Shown here one piece after another: positions 1 to 11,600 of a stretch of DNA of 64,000 nt. Location of the stretch: NCBI GenBank assembly GCA_914767715.1, contig OU612072.1, positions 15,004,001-15,068,000 on the forward strand, in the 5' to 3' direction. The stretch comes from Membranipora membranacea. Taxonomy: Eukaryota; Bryozoa; Gymnolaemata; Cheilostomatida; Membraniporidae. Under the pieces are notes generated by a model. The model saw only the letters and a list, made by a program, of their open reading frames with translations, had not been told where the DNA came from and searched no databases. Position 1 is the first letter of the stretch. Every line of letters begins with the position of its first letter. The translations under genes were made by a program, and so were the position numbers.

Positions 1-1500
1 AAAGCAGGATGTGATGTCATGAAGATGGAGTGGTCCAATGCCAACGAGCTATACAACATGATCGATGATGCACTGGATAGGATAAAGGCAGACTGCTCAC
101 TCCTCATAGTCTGTCTGATGGGTCATGGTAGACAGGGTACAGTATGCTCAGGTGATGGACAATCGGTACCGCTCAATAATATCACCCACAAGTTAGACTT
201 CAAGCTTCCAAAACATGTACCAATGGTGAGTATCGTCTCTTGCTTCCAAACAGTTTGTAATTTTCTTACACAGCTTCAAAATTGTTTATCTAACGATACA
301 CTGCCAGATTTGTCAGAGTCGATATAATCTTCAGGTAGCAATTCAATTGTTATACATCGATTTAAACATCGAGTCGGTAATGAACCAAAAGACACACAGA
401 TATTACCAGCAAAAATGAATGCAGTCTATTTTGATCAACGATATAAATACCCATTGTTAATGATAAATAAACCTAACGGTAAATACCCATTTCTCATCCA
501 AAGTTTTGCTGAGGTCATTAAGCTGACAATGCAAGCTCAATTTGAGACTATTCAGAAATCAGATGATGTATGACCATAACCTTGATAAACCTTTTGTGGT
601 CCCCTTTCAAGGCATAACTCATGTAATAACCATTTTCTTGGGCTTTCGATATTTTTACCCTCTAGGCCAGCTGTGGGCAGCCTGCGGCCTTTTTGCCAGT
701 GCGGCCTAATGGGTAATATTTTGCCGCCTAATTGTGGCCTTATGCCCGTAAATCTTTTTATACATTAATTTTGATTCCCCTTTTTTTATGTGGAGAACCA
801 AGTACGCATAGCTCTCTGTAAGCTCAAGATATTTCTAAATAGTGGCCATTCTGTATTATGCATGTAGCTAAGCTCCCCAGCCACTCCTACTTCTTCATCA
901 AGTTGTTGTCCTTTCGAAATAACACAAAACAGTAACCTCTGAATGTTAAAATTACAAGTTTCTCTAACATTATAGTAATTGTTTTTTTTTGCAAAACAGT
1001 CTCTGCGGACAAGTGAAAACTTTGACAGGACACGAGAAATAGTTTTAAAATTTTTTTTCGCTCTGCAAAAAATACTTCCTTCTCCATCAAAACAGTCCTG
1101 TATAAACTTTATTTACACTTCAACCTCTGGGAGGGCGCTACAGCACCCCTCCCGCACCCACCCTGCGCCTTTCTGTTTTAGTTTTTACAAAATAGGAAAT
1201 GCCAAAATTGCTACTCCAGTTCCAATTTTATCCCTGAAAGATATGTTGCGCCCTTTTGAATTGAGCCGTTGAAATGTTGCCTTTTTCAAAAAAAGGTTGC
1301 CCACCCATGCTCTAGGCCTATCCTATCTTGTCTTCCTTGTTTGTTCTGGTTCACTGCAAAATACATATTATTCTGTTCTATTACAGATAATGCTGGTACA
1401 GGCGTGTCAGCGGGCGGATGAAGCACAGTCCAGTCTTGATTCTAGTTATTTTTTGGAGTTGTCCTTTCTTCGTCAGATGAAAGACAACTCCCCTGTATAA
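1..1500 (+). CDS. Caspase-like (C14) gene, 3' end
   Basis: Two exons are visible, 1-225 (open at the window edge) and 1387-1500, joined in phase 0 at donor ATG|GTGAGT and acceptor TTACAG|ATA. The first exon reads GCDV...ADCSLLIVCLMGHG and the second MLVQACQR, which is the caspase p20 layout: a His in an HG motif followed after about 30 residues by the catalytic Cys in QAC. In classical caspases the residues are SHG and QACRG, so GHG and QACQR are variants. Caspases are cysteine proteases that cut after Asp in cell death or immune signalling. The protein stops 33 residues after the QAC Cys and no p10-type exon follows before an AATAAA at 1516, so it is either a p20-only homologue or a decayed gene. 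The N-terminus lies outside the window. Family call is solid; activity is uncertain. Confidence 0.72.
331..573 (+). pseudogene. Possible hAT transposase fragment in the caspase intron
   Basis: The frame from 331 to the stop at 571-573 stays open for about 80 codons and has coding-like composition, with the motif YFDQRYKYPLL. The DxRYK block resembles the LDPRYK motif near the C-terminus of hAT transposases. An in-frame TAA at 325-327 separates it from the caspase reading frame. A weaker alternative is a displaced caspase p10 piece, because PFLIQSFAEVIK loosely recalls the p10 FIQ..EV motif, but it lies upstream of the QAC exon, which argues against this. Confidence 0.35.
668..1309. mobile_element. 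hAT-type non-autonomous element
   Basis: A 642-bp element with imperfect terminal inverted repeats, CAGCTGTGGGCAGCC at the left and the complement of GGTTGCCCACCCATG at the right. It is bounded by an exact 8-bp target duplication, CTCTAGGC, at 660-667 and 1310-1317. An 8-bp duplication and CAG-type ends are typical of hAT elements. It lies wholly within the intron of the caspase-like gene, ends 78 bp before the QAC exon, and has no convincing transposase. Confidence 0.8.
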
Positions 1501-1515
1501 TGTTAAACAATTCTG

Positions 1516-1521
1516 AATAAA
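1516..1521 (+). promoter_or_regulatory. Poly(A) signal of the caspase-like gene
   Basis: AATAAA begins 16 nt after the caspase stop codon. It supports transcript termination before the peroxiredoxin exons at 1705, so the two are probably separate transcription units. Confidence 0.6.
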
Positions 1522-1704
1522 TCAATTTCAATTTGTAAAATTCGACATCACAACCTAATTAATACATAATAAGATATTTGATTGGGTGATCCAATGACTA
1601 TAAATTAACTTGCTTTAACTAAAATACATCTTGAAAACATTAGAGAGGATCGATTGTCGATGACAATTAATGTATTATCATTATTATTATATTTCCATTT
1701 GTAG

Positions 1705-2724
1705 ACACATTTACCCGGTTACCTAGAGAAGGCCGGTGCTCTTACCAGCGCCGGGGCGGCTGTGATAGCCTGTATCTCTGTTAATGATGCCTTTGTCATG
1801 TCTGAGTGGGGAAAGGCTAACGGCGCTGACGGTAAGGTTAGGATGTTAGCTGATGTCAACGCTGAATTTACTAAGGTGAGGCCTGGAAATGTAAATCACT
1901 TTTTATTAGCAGCTCTCCAGCTATCTTAACAGAACATGAAACATATAAAGTTTAAAATTAGACTTGGCGCACCCTGTACAAGGTAGGAGTGAGCAAGCTG
2001 TATGAATAAATGTATGAATCACCTCCATTAGCAACATAGGTAGTAGTGACTGGGTTTCGAACCAGCAACCCTCAGGTTGTCTGGCTTGCATCCCAACCAT
2101 TTGAGATTTAAATCTGTGTTTTACCTACATTTAGTACGTATTCAAAGAGTAGGGATATATTGCTGTAATGATATATTGCCGGTAGACTCAACTCCAACTA
2201 AAGCATGCTGTATGCTTTGAAACCAAAGGTATCAATTCTATGAACCATCCCAAAAAAATCATGTTTAAATATCTGCCTCAATGCCAAAATGATTGATTCT
2301 TTATTCACTCACATATGTGTCCGGCATATTAAAAAAAACATGTGCCATATTTTCTACATTTATTTACCCTTGACTGCTCCTTGTGAAGTAGATGGTTTAT
2401 CAAATAACAAGTGTATTTGTATAGATGATGTGCTAAATTTATCTGATAAATAGGATGGCACCTGGGTTTATTGTCTATTGATAAGATAGCACTAGTTTAA
2501 AAACTGTAATATAGTACATTGCCTGCCTGCCTTGCTATTAAATTTGTTCCTTTTCTTCACTGTAGGCTTGTGGCCTGACTAAGGATATCCCACCACTAGG
2601 GGGCGTCCGATCCGTCAGATACTCCATGATTATCGATGACAAAGCCCTAAAAGTCGAGCCAGATGGTACAGGACTGAGCTGCAGTCTCGCTGAGAACATC
2701 GTTGATCAGATGGCAAAATTGTAA
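1705..2724 (+). CDS. PRDX5: Peroxiredoxin-5, C-terminal exons only
   Basis: Two exons, 1705-1875 (57 codons) and 2566-2724 (53 codons with stop), joined in phase 0. They encode THLPGYLEKAG, ISVNDAFVMSEW, GKVRMLAD and VEPDGTGLSCSL, which is the second half of atypical 2-Cys peroxiredoxin 5, a thiol peroxidase that reduces peroxides in mitochondria, peroxisomes and cytosol. The Cys in GLSCSL matches the resolving Cys. The upstream exon that should end with the peroxidatic Cys (family motif GCSK before THLPG) is not found between 1 and 1704; that interval holds only caspase exons and transposon sequence. The 5' exons are therefore either upstream of the window, with the caspase exons inside the intron, or lost. 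Confidence 0.9.
2045..2106 (-). repeat. tRNA-derived SINE remnant
   Basis: On the minus strand an A-box-like TGGTTGGGATG is followed about 35 nt later by a B box, GGTTCGAAACC. The arms do not form a full cloverleaf, so this is a tRNA-derived SINE head and not a tRNA gene. It lies in the intron between the two peroxiredoxin exons. Confidence 0.5.
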
Positions 2725-3073
2725 TCTCTCCTCCGTATGATGATAACATAATTTGAATTTGAATTAAATTTAAATTATGCCTACATTATTTGTTTGTAGC
2801 GATATGGTTTAAGATGCCGCTTTTGTAAACTTGCATCATCTTCGGTGATAAATGAGAGTTTTTTAAACTTCTGAATTCTTTTTTAGTGTTGCCTCGGCTT
2901 TTGTAGTTTATTATGCTATATTTTTGGGTATGTTCCACCAGCTACTCTCAATCCTAGGAATATTTGAGCGTGTCCACATGGGCCCTCAATTTGTGGCAGC
3001 TTGAACCTTGTATTCTCAAAGTTAAACCTGTGTCATAACATGTTCTATCTTGTCATTGAGCTAGATTTTGTTA

Positions 3074-3416
3074 TACCCTATAGGAGTTTAATTTAGCAAG
3101 AGTTTAATTTCGCTATCTGGACCTGGTACTTAATTTCACTAGTTCTAAATTTCGCTAGTAGGCTTACTAGTGAAAATTAAAAAACAATGTCCAAGCTGGG
3201 ATTCGAACCCAGGGCGGCAATCTCCATCTGTTTGCTAAGCAGACACTTAGACCACTACACTTGCATGATTAGGCATGGTGTATTCCTGTATAATTGTACA
3301 TTGTTTATGAAACTATGGTGAGTGAGTTTAATTTAAGATATACTAAATTTCGCAACCTAGGCAACAATGCGAAAAGCGAATCCTAAATGCCGCGAAAACT
3401 AAACTCCTATAGGGTA
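3074..3416. mobile_element. MITE with tRNA-like core
   Basis: The ends are inverted copies, TACCCTATAGGAGTTTAATT at the left and the complement of AAACTCCTATAGGGTA at the right, with TA at each boundary, as for Tc1/mariner-like non-autonomous elements. Inside are AT-rich arms with repeated TTAATTTCGCTA-type words and a tRNA-like module at about 3186-3268. There is no coding capacity. Confidence 0.7.
3186..3268 (-). repeat. tRNA-like module inside MITE
   Basis: On the minus strand there is an excellent A box, TGGTCTAAGTG, and a perfect B box, GGTTCGAATCC, with a 5-bp T stem (CTGGG/CCCAG). The acceptor stem pairs in only about five of seven positions and the anticodon arm is irregular, so a functional tRNA is unlikely. 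The internal pol III promoter looks intact. Confidence 0.55.
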
Positions 3417-5648
3417 ACCACCATTGTTGCTGTTTTGTCTTCTCTCACTTTGTCCAAAGTAAAGCGTTAATGCTATAAAACAAATAACCTTTGAACAAAT
3501 TAATACTGTCTGCTTATATGTCAATTATGATCTTCTAACATAATTTTCATGAATGCACAAGCTCAAACAATTTGTCTGTCAACACAACACTGCAATCAAA
3601 GGACACTGACTGGGCTTTGATGGCAAGATGTATTTTTGAATAATTACCTATCTATTGTCCACTTATGTGTGCAGAAATATCCTATCATGAGTCCTTGGTT
3701 CGAACTCTCCTGCTTAGTGATTATAACTTGACTTTCATTCTTTGTACTGACCCGAGCCATTTGGATTATAATGAGAGGTCTCACCCTAATCTCATCCATA
3801 TCTCATCGGCAGGGGACATTAATATTCCCATGAACATCATGTCAATATAACTGTGGGGTTGTCCCCAACATCTTGAAGCAACCAACAAGAAATATGCAGC
3901 ATGACTAGCCATAGTAGTTTTTTAGCCATGTTATTTGGTACGGGCCTCTTACCTCTGCCATCAAAAACCAAGGGTACTGAGGCTAAGACTTATCAAACAG
4001 TGTTAATGCAGTCTCGTGGACAGAGCTAATCAAATGTTACTTATTCAAGACACAAACAGTTTTAGAGGAAATTTGAATTCAACACCAACCGCTAAATTAA
4101 AAAAAGGTAAATACATAGATTGAGTTTCAATAGTGCGCCTGCGACAAATTCGAAATGTGATATGATATCTTAGACCAGATGTGATGATAGAAATCTGACA
4201 CATAGCAGTCAGGTACGAAAAGCTGATTGTGCAGCCTGCCTAGTAGTGCTGGGCAGTGTTTGCGTTTTGTAGTCCAACAGTGATGGGTTCATTTTTGTTT
4301 TTTGAAAGTAGTAGTAGTAGTGGTATGCTACTATCAAGAAAGTGCTAGATACAGGAATGCCTCTAACTGCGCCTAGGCTTAGTTGAACTACTACAAATTT
4401 TAATTTCGCGATCACCCATATTATTTTGGATGCGGTCTTTGAATCGAGATAGTGCGAGAATTTGGTGTTATAAAACCCTTACATTTGAATTGAACAACGC
4501 GCGCAGCACTAACTTCATACTCCACCAACCATTGACATTTATTCTAATGCAAGGATAATATTGTATTACATAATAAAGTATTGAGATTGTGAAAAATAGA
4601 ATATTTTCATTTTCCGCTAGGCTGCTAATCAGTAAACAAGGCAGCTTTTGTATTTTTTTGTTTAAATTGCCAAATTTATCCTTTCCATAGGACCAACAGG
4701 GTTAAGTTCTAATGGCATTGTTTTAGCCTGTGTGCCCCTTGACAAATACCACCCTGAATGGCAGACATGAAACCCTATTGATACTTGACCAGGGATTTCG
4801 AGGATTAAGAGCTGACAAATTGAAAAGACAGGGTGCAATGAACTAATTTACTGATTTGCCAATCACTAAGAAATCAATTAAGTTTAGACTGTAACACAGG
4901 TGTGAAAATCCAATGTTTTGTTCAATACTATCAACATTGGATTAAATTTGAAACCATGCATTTAAACAGGCTGAAACTTTGTTAATTAAAACACCCACTG
5001 TGCTAGCTGGCTAACCTGGGACTGTGAATGGTTAATTAAACTCTATATGTATAATACAAATTGTATTGAGCTGGTTGGCACTCATTTTTAAAGTCTCACG
5101 CGTCTGGAATCGCTGGTACACTTTGCTGGTGGTCTTTAGTTCTGTCTCGACTACTTATGAGGGTGTCTGGCGGTGAAATTATTGCATTCTAATACTCACT
5201 CAAATGTAGCCATGGTAAGCATTCTTATTCCGTCTAATCAGGGAGAATTCTCCCTGGTCTAATAGAATACTCGTTCTGACTAGATTGCGGACTCTATAAA
5301 CGGATGAAATATTGTTTGAGTTTTTTTTATTGATGATACATTTTCTGATTATGACGGTCCGAGAAAATCTAGCCTGCGACCTTGAACTTCTCTGAAGTTT
5401 GGGTTCATGTTACAACTAAACAAAGTTAACTCTCAGAAGCCAGATTTGTGGGAAACAGCTAGGGTTGCACAATTGAAAAAGTATAGAAAATTTTAGAGAG
5501 GTTTTACAGGGAGTGCACCAACCCGGCTGGGAAACGGTACCCGTCCACTTTTACCAGTGAGTAAGCAGCACTCTATTAAAATAACTCACCCAATCTAGCT
5601 ACCTGTGATGGCTGCATGTATCTTGAAGTTCTTTGTTTGCGTTTATAG

Positions 5649-8600
5649 ATGCTGCGTTCAAAGAAAGTCAAGGTGGACATGAACCCTAAACGGGTAAAGG
5701 ATCCCAACGATGGTAACCAAAGAAGTCCCGGTAAATTTGACCAAAAGGTTCGTGGATTTGGAATTTATCTTGGAGAATTGCCATGTACTACTCCTGTGTC
5801 CCAGGAGAATGCCGGTAGCACTATAAACGTGGCTTGTTGTTGCACCAAGCAGAGGCACAGAGTTTAGTCCATTTCTTCACAGGGTGTACCAGGCATAACA
5901 CTCTCATTAATATCTATTCATATGTAGTTGACATCAAAAAGTTGAATTATGGTTGGAAATAACTGCGGAATTAAGAATTCACTCGGAAATATCTTTCATA
6001 TCCTTCAAATCGAACGAACGCTATGAAAGATACTTTGTAAAAGACCCTTAATCCTCTGAGTGAACCATAACTGCCAACCGAGGTTTGATCCCTATAAAGT
6101 CACTGCGTGCATTGCAGTCAGATTGGTCTCGTTACATCCCAGAAAAGATAAGATTCTGGTCTATTACTATTTTACATTTTTACAACTAAATGACCCCTTC
6201 AATTGAATCAGAGAACTATTCCTGTAATCTTGATGAACTGAAATAGCTCGCACCTGATGCCTTTATTTGTATTTTGTTTATTTTAATGTAGCCATGCGTA
6301 AAACCTTTGCAAATAAGTTCATTCAAATTTTCTTCCGGCTTACTGGAATGTATTTTGGCACTGAAATCATGCGTTTTGCTTCTTTTGCAGGTGTACATGG
6401 AGCAAGAGAATTTCTCCTCAAACGCAATCAAAGAGATGTCCAGAATTCATGCCATGCAGGTTCACTCAGTCAACAACAAGTACGAAAAGTAAGCGATTTC
6501 ACTGCTGATTCAGTCAGATGTAATTTAATTCAAATACCAATATATTTGTAAACAAAAAAATGTGTTAATTAGAGTCCTATTATAGAAAGGTAATGTGAAG
6601 CTGTTGACTGGTCAAAATGAATTATCCTTATAACTATGATTACATAGATCTTGACAAGGACAAAAATCACAACCAAGCTGATTTAAATAAGTCTACCTGC
6701 GGGCAAATAGTTTTCTTAGGTATGCTTTGAATCTACACTCAGGTAGCTAGCAATTCACGATCTCCTAATCTCTGCTTGGTAGCCGTAGACTTAATTACGA
6801 TAAATTCATTATTAAAAACATATGCATTAAGCTCTCAGTTTCTCGCTAGCTTACTTTTTGTGCTAGGGTAGTCTAAGGTTGTAATTTTGTAAATAAATGA
6901 AATTCAAAGTCGAAGTCACAAGTTTTGTAAAATTGGTTCCTATTTGGTTGGTAAGATGGTGAAGGTAAACTGTTTTTGCTTTTAGTATGTACAACAACAT
7001 TACTAATCAACGGCACCAACCTAACCCAGAACCACTCACCATCAAACAGATTAACATCGAACGAGTCGAGAAATATAAATACCTCGGCACCATAGTCACC
7101 TCGAAACTGAAATTCTCAGATAGTACTAATCTTGTAACAGATAAACTCAGCAAGCGTCTTTATATAATGAAGACCTATCAAAACTAGGTGCCAGCCCTAA
7201 GACCATCAAGCTAGCCTACGAGGCATTCATTGAAAGTGTCATATCTTTTCATCTGGCAATCACTTTCAAACACCTATGAGCCGATGATATTACAGAGCTT
7301 AATTGTCAGGTCCGAATAGCCTTCAAACTAAGTGGCGTAAAACTATCATCAAAATCAATCAATGAACTTTACAAATCAAGACTCAAAACCAAATGCCTAC
7401 GAATGATTCATCTTAACAATCCACCTATGACTTTAGACAAATATCCCTCAGGAAGCTTTATTTTACCTAAGCACAGAACAAACCTGAGGAAGTTCTGTTT
7501 TAGACATCAAGCTGTATCTTTTTTAAACAGATTATTTAAGTATACATTTTAGATTTTTATTTTTTATCTTTATTTATTTTTACAACAAATGATTTCACAC
7601 CAAATGATACAATACAATGGCCATACAATATACATACATACATACATACATACATACATACATACAAATGTAGATAAAAGAGCCCTCAGCTTTAGACGAG
7701 GGGGTGCTGTCACCAGCTACTGCAGCTCGATCATTGTAGCGATATGCTTCAGCTGGGCTGTTGGTGGTTAAGAGTGGCACTGATGACATGAAAACCTAGT
7801 CGCAACTGAATATAAACTATCTTGTTATGTGTACACCTCAGTGCAGGTCGTGCATGGTCAACACTGACGGACAGCAATATGATATTGATTCTTATTCATG
7901 CATGTTTATGGTAGACAGGTTTTGAATTTCCGTTATTTTACAGCTTTCAATATGTATTTTAGAGACATGATTGAGATCAGGAAGAAAAAGAAATACCTGG
8001 ACGGTAAAAACAATAATTACTCTTATCTGAAGCAGCTCAGACAGGCATTCAATGAGGAAAACGAGAGAAGGTAATTTATGGGAACACATAGTCTTAGTGC
8101 TGTTGCGGCAGCAAGCATGCAGCTAGTTTAAGCACTTAAACTGTGTTGGGATAGCTGGTAGTAGCATTTCATTATCCACCACTTGGGTGGGGAAAGTGGT
8201 GACATGGTAAATAGTTAGTTACTAGCTGATACAGCAGCAAGTATGCAGTGTTGCATTATCAATCATTCCTTATATCTCCGGTGTCACAACTCCAATTGTG
8301 CTGACAATTTATGTTAAAAAGAAAAAAACTGATTGTTAGACAATGTAAAGCCACAAATTCAGACTTTCAGCATTTCAGCATTTTTACAAGTAACAGTTAC
8401 ATGTTAAAGTGCTGAAATAATACAATTATTGTGTTATTACGCTTGTTGATAAAACTCTCACAATGCAATTCTCTTAAATACCCATCAGGCAAGGATAACA
8501 TATCTGAGTCAGAGATTGACCTGGGAATCCTAGGAATTGCATAACGGGATCAGTCACCAACATCAAATGTATCCATTGTAGTCTTGATTATGTTTTAGGC

Positions 8601-11600
8601 TTCCTCTGTGCATGAAGAGAAAAATTAAATATTTGGGTATAAGCATGGATTGTACCGGGAAGAGTTCTTCTACCAAACCTTGATTCATCTCATCCTCGAA
8701 TACCTTACATTCAAACCGTATCAATTACATTTCAAATAGAACTATCTGAAAAGATTAGACAAAATATGCATAGTGGTTGCAAATCATAAAAAAATCCCCA
8801 GACATAATTTTTTGTGAAGGAAAGAACACATCATACACAAGATTGAATTTAAATCGAGATTCAAACCAGATATAATATATCTCGTTCAATCTCAATTTAA
8901 ACTTGATTATTACTTGTAGAGAGATTTTGGCGTTCAAAATGGAGGAGTTTGCGAGGAAACAAGCTAATCCGTCGCCTGTTGTAAGAGAGCCGACTCCCCA
9001 ACCGGAGCAACCGGAGAAGAACTACAAACCATGGGAGAATGTACAGCAAAACCATAAACAGCCTGAGAAACCTAAAGAGATCGTGAAGAAAGAAACGAAG
9101 GGGTGCAGTCTTCCTAAGGTAAGGCATTAATGATAAATAAAAAATAAAGCTTTTGTTAAGGATGTGTGTTGAAATATTCACATTGATGCAAAACTCCTGG
9201 ACACAGGAATGGAATTCAGGTTTGATCCTATTTGCATGCTTTCCCAATTCTTCCAATACTACTGGTATCCCTGTGTGGGCTCAAGAGTCAAGAGGGAGCA
9301 ACTCGAATTTATATGCAATCTGAATCAAACTTAATACTGTACAAACTATAAACACCAAACACCTAAGTGCACAAAATCCATAATAAAATGTATCAACTTG
9401 GTGTACCCAGCATTACGTAGGATGGTCATGGCTCCCTGCCAATTGAATTTCCAACCCCTTTCAAATAAAATATATGTCAATCCTCATAACCTAGCATAAT
9501 AATTAGGCAAAAATATAATTGTGTTGGATGCCCATACCATCCATTTCAATTAATCTCCCGTTTCCCTATGGAGAGGGATACAGTTAGATCCTGTCGAAAT
9601 GCAATTCTTTTTAAACTCTAGTAAGGTTCATGCAAATAACTAAAATAAAAGATGTTTGTTTGTTTTCAAAGTTTCTCATTAAACATTTATAATAAATATA
9701 TGAGACATAATAAATATAAATATAAATATATATAATATAATCAATTTTATCTTATCATTTGTTTTAATATGGTGATCAGAGGTCGCAACATAAAATGGCA
9801 TTATCTAATTACCCTTGAAACTGTGAATTTAATTTGCATTGTGCTAATCATTCTAGCCTACCAGTATATATTCACTTGTATTTTGTTTATAGGAGGTTGA
9901 GTCATTGGAGAACTCGCTACAGCTTCCTCCTATAGATGATAAACTCAGAACTCCAGAGAAGGTCAAACTAGAAGCGCTTTCTAAAGATATCATGACAGGT
10001 ATGTGGCCGCACAGGTATGTGTGTGATCATATAAGTATTATTGTTGAAGATAATCTTTCGAGGGTCTATAGTTGAAGTATGGGGGGGGCGTCAGGCGGGG
10101 GGGGGGTGAACAAGTCTGTTAGTCTTGGTGCAAAAGTCTCGGGGACTCAGACTAGTTCAAATAGTTTGGGACCCTGATGACAGGGTGATCACAGCTAGGA
10201 AAATCATTGAGTGTTGTCTTCCCTTGTAATTTTTGGGTACAACTCCAAACACCATTTGATCAGCTGATGTGGGTATAATATTGGCGATTTAGAAATTGAA
10301 CCGATCTGACATATTTTACAGCAACATTACCTATTGAGAGACTGAGGAGATTAATGCCTTCAGAAGAGCAGGACTCATCGAGCAGATATCCAATCATGTC
10401 AAAATACAGGAGGAATAATGTACTACCTGATGGTGAGTATAAATAACTATTCTAGTAATTTAATTTGCCTAAAAGGCTATGCCAAGATGAACATGCCCGA
10501 GAATGTAGACTAATGGCCTGCTAATACCCATTTGGTAAGTGAGGCAGGTAACATGAAAATATTCTTAACTGTAATTTATGATTGTTTAAACTGGTTTTGT
10601 GCCAAAAAGGCACCTCAAAAATCTTTATTTCAACTCAGTAACAACATAACAACATAGAGTATTTTCTGACCCACAAATTTCTGAATTAAGGGGTTTAATA
10701 TTGGAAAATGCTGTACATTTGATATCATTGGACATTTTCCACTGGCTAAATGTCAAAAACTTAAAATTTCAATTATTAAAATCAAATCAATTCAAAAATT
10801 AAAATGCAAGGATATTTACCTCTTCTAGCTCAGGTAAAATCAATATCAGCTTGTGTGTCTCAGGCATAGTCATATCCATGGTCACAGGGGTGAACCATAT
10901 CTTCAGTCTATCAAACAAAAGTTCCAAATTTGGCGCTCCGACTATTTTAGGAAGCAATTCTGAGTATGATTACTATCATTTCCAACTAAGCTCACCCAAT
11001 GAGGTCTGCTTTGCACAAACTGTCAGATCACAACAATTCTTCTTTGCAGTAAAAAACAGCTGGCCGAACGCTAATTTTTTTTCCTGATATTGACTTGAGC
11101 ATGAATACCCTAGACAAGTAGTGCATTTGTAAGTGTCAGACCAGCACATGCTTGAAACAGCAAAACTTTATGACTAGCTAAAATTTACTCAACCTCATCT
11201 CAGCTTGCAAAAAACCGGTGCTAGCTAACATAAAACCACCACCAAATTAGGCTAAACTGTAGCTAAGATAAATGTGTCTTGGGTATGAATTCTAACGCAA
11301 TTTTCTTTCAAGTTACTTTAGTTAAAATACTCAAACGGTGGCGGGATGCTGGTAGAGGCATTTCATTATCAACCGCTTTGGCTGATAATGAAATGCCTCT
11401 ACCAGCATCGTGCCACCGCTTGAGCACTTAAACTAAAGTGACTTATGTGAACGTCACTTTTACCATGAGTCATCCGTCAAGTCGGATTCACTTCAATATT
11501 CCAGTGAAGAAGTTCAAGAGGAGAATGACTCACGATACTCTCTCTTTACATCACAAGATAAATCAATACTTTGGTACACACCTGTCACTCAGCTCTTATA

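Larger units (their letters stand above)
2725..5648. other. Intergenic region
   Basis: No exon with convincing coding character or splice phase was found on either strand. It contains the TA-flanked MITE at 3074-3416 and an AGT microsatellite near 4307-4321. The ORFs of about 60 codons at 3665-3850 and 4209-4415 have no recognisable domain and look like chance. Confidence 0.5.

Noticed and set aside
1387-1875. Caspase-peroxiredoxin fusion via a donor at CCT|GTATAA (1495)
   Set aside because: Phase would allow it, but the donor is poor, a poly(A) signal follows the stop, and the product would lack the peroxidatic Cys region.
3186-3268. Genuine tRNA gene on the minus strand
   Set aside because: A and B boxes are good, but the acceptor stem has mismatches and the anticodon arm cannot be drawn cleanly; it sits inside a MITE.
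5649-5867. Full 72-codon ORF as a single coding exon
   Set aside because: Only the donor at 5694 keeps phase with the next exons; reading to the stop at 5865-5867 gives no continuation.
6391-6488. Alternative frame GVHGAREFLLKRNQRDVQ for exon 2 of the 5649-11698 gene
   Set aside because: It looks protein-like, but it runs into stops with every acceptor tried for the following exon, while the VYMEQENF frame continues through all later exons.
7589-7789. ORFs on both strands over the ATAC repeat
   Set aside because: They are translations of a microsatellite.
11437-11598. Alternative terminal frame ESSVKSDSLQYSSEEVQEEN
   Set aside because: Attractive composition, but no acceptor joins it in phase 1 to the exon ending at 10432 without a stop.
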